Assembly: GCA_013397865.1 (NCBI GenBank) | Contig: VZTI01000601.1 | Location: forward strand, 934,011-998,010 | Reading direction: 5' to 3' | Source of the DNA: Struthidea cinerea | Taxonomy: Eukaryota; Chordata; Aves; Passeriformes; Corcoracidae | Length of the DNA: 64,000 nucleotides | In this document: positions 51,901 to 57,900 of the stretch, one piece after another | Layout: each line of letters opens with the position of its first letter | Numbering within the stretch: position 1 is the first letter of the stretch | Made by a program: the position numbers and the translations under genes | Notes under the pieces: model-generated | What the model saw: only the letters and a program-made list of their open reading frames with translations | Told to the model about the DNA's origin: nothing | The model's database searches: none

Positions 51901-54900
51901 TTTGCCTAATCTAACTCAAGTGAGGATTATTACTTTACAGTGCTTCACAGTGTTTTTAAAGCTACCAATTACTTGGCCTTTAGATTATGTTTCTCTTTAG
52001 ATTATGTATTTCTAATAGAAACAACTTATTTAGAAGTAGTTTCCTAAATATGGTTCTTCACATGCAAACAGTATCTGGCAGTGTTCTCACTTGACTGCAG
52101 GTCATGGTGCCCTTATGTATTAGCTTGGAATTGTGTAATTGGTATCAGAAAAAGGGGATTCTTGGGAGCTCTATTTGAGATTGAACTCTTTGTTTTGGAC
52201 ATGTCTGCTCTTAGGCTGTTTTATGTTTCTTTTCGTTTTGCTTTGTATTTTGTTATTTCCATTACCCTCACCCTGCTGTTTGTCCTTTGTCTTTAGTATC
52301 ATCTTCTATTTTTCCAAGTTGGGAATTAGTACAGAAACTCTTTAGAGATGTAACTTATTTTAAAAAAATAATACACATGAAACACTTTCTTGCTTTTAGT
52401 ACCACATCATTTGGACTCAAAACAGGATAAAAAATAGCAAGGGGATTTGGGAGGGAAATTATATAGAGGTGATGAAGAATGAATACCTTCTGTTTCTGTT
52501 ACCAGTGTGGAAAGGTGTGCTGAGTTCCTGAATAGGGGCATAGATCTTCTTTCCAAAGGGACCTTCCTGAAATCAGTCGCTGCCTGTGAGAAAGGAGAAA
52601 GCTTGTTTCCCCAAGCCCCTGCTAGAGAGGGGAGAGTGTAATGATGCCTTTAGATGTGATGTTTTAGCTGTGCTGTGTGTGATGCTTTCTCTCACTTTTT
52701 ACTTGAACCTTCTGGATTGCTGGGATAGATCTGTGGGAGCTTTCAGCTCCTCTCTTTCCTTGCACCGGACTGAAGAAATGTCTTACAGAAGTTTCTGTTA
52801 GATCTCCAAGTTTTCACTTGAAGCAAATAGGACATAGAAAGAAATATTTATACTTGAATGTAGGACTTAACCCTACCTGAGAATCGTCCTGATTAGCTGT
52901 CAAAAGCTGCTGGTTTTACAGGACTAATACTTAGAGGGATGTCTTCTGTTGCTATATGTTAGTCCTAAAATATGGTGTAGAATGAGTCTTGCTTGTAAAT
53001 AAGAATCTTCCCATGCACTTTTAAGGTCTAGCTGGGCTGAACTGCGCCTGAAGCAATAGAAATTAATTTTCTCTGTTTAGAAACAGTTGTTTAGTGCTGA
53101 CTTCCCTGTAGTGCTATGACAGCTTTTGTTTTCTGCATTCCCTCTTTTCTCTTTTAGATGAGTCTTTTTCATAACAGGCAGTGGTCTCTTAGGCCCCACT
53201 GTTTGAGGTAGAAGTAAATGATCTTGGAAATAAAGAGAAGGTTTTTGCTCCAAGTATTTGTTATCCACGTCACTGGAGGATGATGTCAGGGAAGAGATGC
53301 TTTACACTGAGTGATGAGAAGGGCTGCAGAGGAACTCTTACTATTGAGCTTTTACTGTACTTTTTTCCAGAACTTTCTACCGGTTTGAGGCAGTTTGGGA
53401 TAGTTCCTTGCACAACTCCCTCCTCCTCAATCGAGTGACACCATATGGAGAGAAGATCTACATGACCCTTTCTGCTTACCTGGAGGTGAGACACCTGTGC
53501 CTTCCTTCTGGCTATAAACTATTTGAGGCAGGACACAGAGTGTACCCGAGAGAAATAGATTCAAAAGTGATTTGAATCCTGAAGCCAGTAAAAGTATTTA
53601 TTAATTTTCTGAGAACAGGGTGGAAAAAATGTACTTACAGTTAACATCTTGATGTCAAGGTATTACTGCCTTGCAACACAAGAGAAACTGGTGATCTTAT
53701 CTTTCTGTGCCTTGTTTTACCTATCTTTGTATCTGAAAATCCACTGAAATCAGTGAACATTGCTGTGTAAGTACTGGTGTTGCAAACAGTGGCTTAGCTC
53801 TTGGCTTTGTGTGCAAGACACTGTTGTTTTGTGTAGTAAAATTATTTCACTCATCAGATGCATCAAGAAATTTGACAGCTCTGTTCCACAGATACACATA
53901 TGAAAACCCTTCACCAAAGAACCAAACAAGAACAAATTTCAAAAGCTGTCCCACTAAGGGCAGGAGTGTAACTTGGCACAGTTGGCTGCAACCGTTCATT
54001 CATTCATTGCTGCTGTTCCTCTTAGCTTGACCACTGCATCCAGCCTGCTGTTATCACAAAGGATGTTTGTATGGTGTTTTACTCCCGAGATGCCAAGATC
54101 TCCCCACCGCGGTCCCTGCGCAACCTCTTCGGCAGCGGCTACTCCAAATCTCCAGACTCGTAAGTTCAGTTAGAATTTTGGTGTTGATATTTTTGGTCAG
54201 TATCTGTGTTTTCTCTTAGAGTATGTAGTTTAGTTTTCTTTATTTTTTTCCTTGAAACTCCACCTACTCAGTCTGGTTTTGAACGTTCTTTTTTGATTTA
54301 TTGAACGTTCTTTCTTGATTTATTTCAGTGAAACTCCGATGGTTTCTCTCTTTGCTGACTTCTTTTCCAGTTGGGAAGAGGGATCCTTTTTTCAAGCTTG
54401 CACATAGATGACCTTGATCCTGACCTGGAATTTACTGCAGCACCTGCTCTCTAAGTCCAGGGCAGGGTGGGGGGGGAACATGGGGAAATGCCAGTTTTGG
54501 GGATCTTGCAGTCTGTCCTGGCTGTTTTGTGCAAGAGTAGAATCGAGATCTAGTTTTAACTAAGAACTATACTTAAAATTCTACTTTGGGAACCACTGAG
54601 CTAAACCTGAAGCACTTCATTTCTGAAGGTAATAAATAGTGTGTTTTTGTTTCTTCTGCTTTCCTGTGAACAGCAATCGAGTAACTGGGATCTATGAACT
54701 GAGTTTATGCAAAATGGCAGACACAGGAAGTCCAGGTAAGCAGTGACTGGGTGTTGCACTGATAAATATGAAATACTGCAGAAAATTTCTCAGGCAGAAT
54801 GGAGTAAACATTTCTGTCCTGATCAGAAGCAGTTCCTGTGTTTCATAGGAGCAATGGAATGTTGCTATTCCATAAAATACTTACTCAGGCTTTTACTTTA

Positions 54901-57900
54901 GACTCAGGTCTGTGTTTACCATTGGTGAACAAGAATTCACGGGAAACTCGACGTTTTCTGACATGGGTAACTCAGGACACTGAGCACATGTACCTGAGTC
55001 TTAGACTTAGGGGCATAATCCATGGCTCATAACTAACAGTTGAGACTAGGTTTTGCAGCAGTAGAGCTTTTTCTTGTCTTTTGAAGATGTTGCTGATTTC
55101 TGATGCAAGCGTCACCACTTGGAAGGAATGTAGTTCATGGTGTATCTGTGTATTTTTCTTCTAAGATGTAGAAACTGAAGTTCTTGTGTTGAATTAGACT
55201 GAACAGAAGTTTGCATTGTATCTTGCTCAATAGAAAATATTTGAATGAAGTAAGAAATCTGGACTAAATCAAGTATCTTTGGTTGTGTATTTGCAGTTAA
55301 TGAAATCCTTGTGTTGTGTATTTCCAGCCAAACAGCAGAAGTGCTGGTTCTTTGCAAATTGCTGATTGTTTCTTAGTGACACCCCTCTGGTTATGGCTTT
55401 AACACATCTCGTGTTGCTTTTTACTGCTCAGGAATGCAGAGGAGGAGGAGGAAAGTCCTGGATACTTCTGTGGCATATGTGAGGGGAGAAGAGAACCTGG
55501 CAGGTTGGAGGCCCAGGGGTGACAGCCTCATTCTAGAACATCAGTGGGAACTGGAGAAACTGGAGCTGCTGCATGAGGTGAGTAAAGAGATCAAAGTCAA
55601 CATTTAAATAAATTCTCCCAGCAGAGAAGATACAAAGTGTGTGTGTCTGGCTGCTGAGTAGAGACTTCAGCTCAGAATCTCAGTGTATTCAACAAAGGCA
55701 TTCAATTTCCAGTGCCATTGTAAACTCCCTTCCCTGGGGAAAATTACTGGTATGAATAGTAAATGGTTCCTAAGACTTCAGTGTCTGTAAAATAGGCACC
55801 TTCCTGGAGCAGACGATAGTGATTCCTTTTCTTACTAGGTGGAAAAAACCCGACATTTCCTTCTGCTTCGTGAGAAGCTTGGTGACAGCATCCCCAAGTC
55901 CCTGAGTGACTCGTTGTCTCCCAGTCTGAGCAGTGGAACCCTCAGCACCTCCACCAGCATTTCCTCTCAGATTTCGACCACGACCTTCGAGAGCGCGGTG
56001 ACGCCCAGCGAGAGCAGCGGCTACGACTCCGCGGACATCGAGAGCCTGGTGGATCGGGAGAAGGAGCTGGCCACCAAGGTATGGCATGGGGCAACCATCC
56101 TGCTGACAGCTGGGGTGCCAGAGGGGATTATAGGTCAATGACAAGCTTCTCAGATAGCTTGGTGAATATCCAGTATTGTGAGAGTTTCCTTTTGACATCT
56201 TGGTTAGTGAAATAAGCCGCTGTCACCAGCCGGTGCTGCTGGGTAGGTTTGGGCTGTGGCTGTATCTCATTCCCCTGTGTTAGTGGTTCTATAAAAACTT
56301 TCTAATTTTACCAAGTGAAGCAATTATTCCCCTCTTCTTCTGTGATTTTTCACAGCAGTTTAGAGTTTGTTTTTTCTTTCATGAGCTGCCAAGTGTGTCT
56401 TGGCAAATTACTTCTTCTGTTCAAATTTCTCTGAAAATCTAAATATAAAATTTTCCTTTGTGTCTCATTTGTTTCCCCTCACCCGCCCCTTTAGTGTCTG
56501 CAGCTCCTTACTCATACCTTCAATCGGGAATTCAACCAGGTGTACAACAGCATCAGCGATTGTAAGGTAAATATTTTGTGTAATATGATACACTCTATTT
56601 GTAGTACAATAGCAGTATTTTTGTGAGTCATGGAATCTGCTGATACTGTGAAAAGATAAACCACTTTATATTAATTTTATTATTTTTTATTTTCAGTCCA
56701 CTGGAAGCATTTGGCTAATCAGCATCAGGTTCCAAAGGCTATGGCAGGAATTGGAAATGTTGTGGACTTGGACTGTAGTACAGTTTCCAGTTCATTAGCA
56801 CATACACTTTCCCTATGTAAAAGGGTAAATCAACTCTTAAAAATTCTGCCTGTAGGCAAAGGGAATACCAAGTTTCTAACTGGATGATGTTGTATCCATT
56901 GAGGAAGTCAGAGTGTGAATAATCAGAAGTGTAGGACATTGATAATAACAAGCTGTGTCTGCATAAGTGCTGCTGTGTTTCTATCCCCAGATGGGTTTGT
57001 GGTGGTTTGTGCAAAAATTTGCCTACTGAGTAGGGGAATGGCTGATGGAAATGCCTTTCTGTTATCTGAGCCTTCCCTGCTGAAAGCCATGTTCAGCCAG
57101 GAGTGAACACCAGCTACAAACCAGCCCCTCTAATGCTTTCCCTGTGTTTGTGCTTGCAGCTCTCGGATATTTCTCCAATTGGGCGGGACCCGTCCGTGTC
57201 CAGTTTCAGCAGTGCAACCCTCACCCCTTCATCTACCTGCCCCTCTCTGGTGGATTCCAGGTGCAATTCAGTTGATCAGAAGTAAGTGTAATGTATGAAA
57301 AGGAAAACATCACTTTTCAGTGCTTCACAGATCTCTTTGCTGTTTTCCAATTTTTTTTTCCTCTTTCCTCTTTTCTTCCTTTCCCTACTTTCAGATATTT
57401 CTCTGTACTGCCCCTTTGCCTTACTTCTCCAGTCACTCTGCACAATTCTTTCTCCCCATTTTGTTCTTCTGAAGTGTTTTTTTTTCCCTTTGTGTTGGGG
57501 GAACAGTCAGATGCTTGTCATTCCAGTGACCAGTCCATCTACAGTGTGCAGAGTCCACAAGTTTTTTCAGAGGTCTGTTGAAAAGGTCTACTAATAATGA
57601 CCCAGAATAAACCAGTTTGGCCATTAATCTCTGTATATCTTTCTCAGCTGTATCTATACAAGATATTTTTGATTAAATTTGGAATAACTATGTAGTGAAA
57701 GACATAATTTGTACCTTCTCAGTTCGACATCCCTGAGGGGAGGAGTGCTGAAGAAGCAGTACATTTTACATCAAACAGTAGTAGGAAGTTTGTCTGTGTT
57801 ACGATTACGTTTAGCAGGAGAAAAGAGGTAAAAGTAGTGGGGAAACAACTTACTAGCGGTTATTTTAAGTTTTGTTCCACAGATATCAAGGGAAAATGCT

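Noticed and set aside
56697..56774. 78-nt in-phase segment (STGSIWLISIRFQRLWQELE) after an excellent acceptor
   Set aside because: Donor gtagta is poor and the Trp-rich product is unlike the Ser-rich linker around it; most likely chance.
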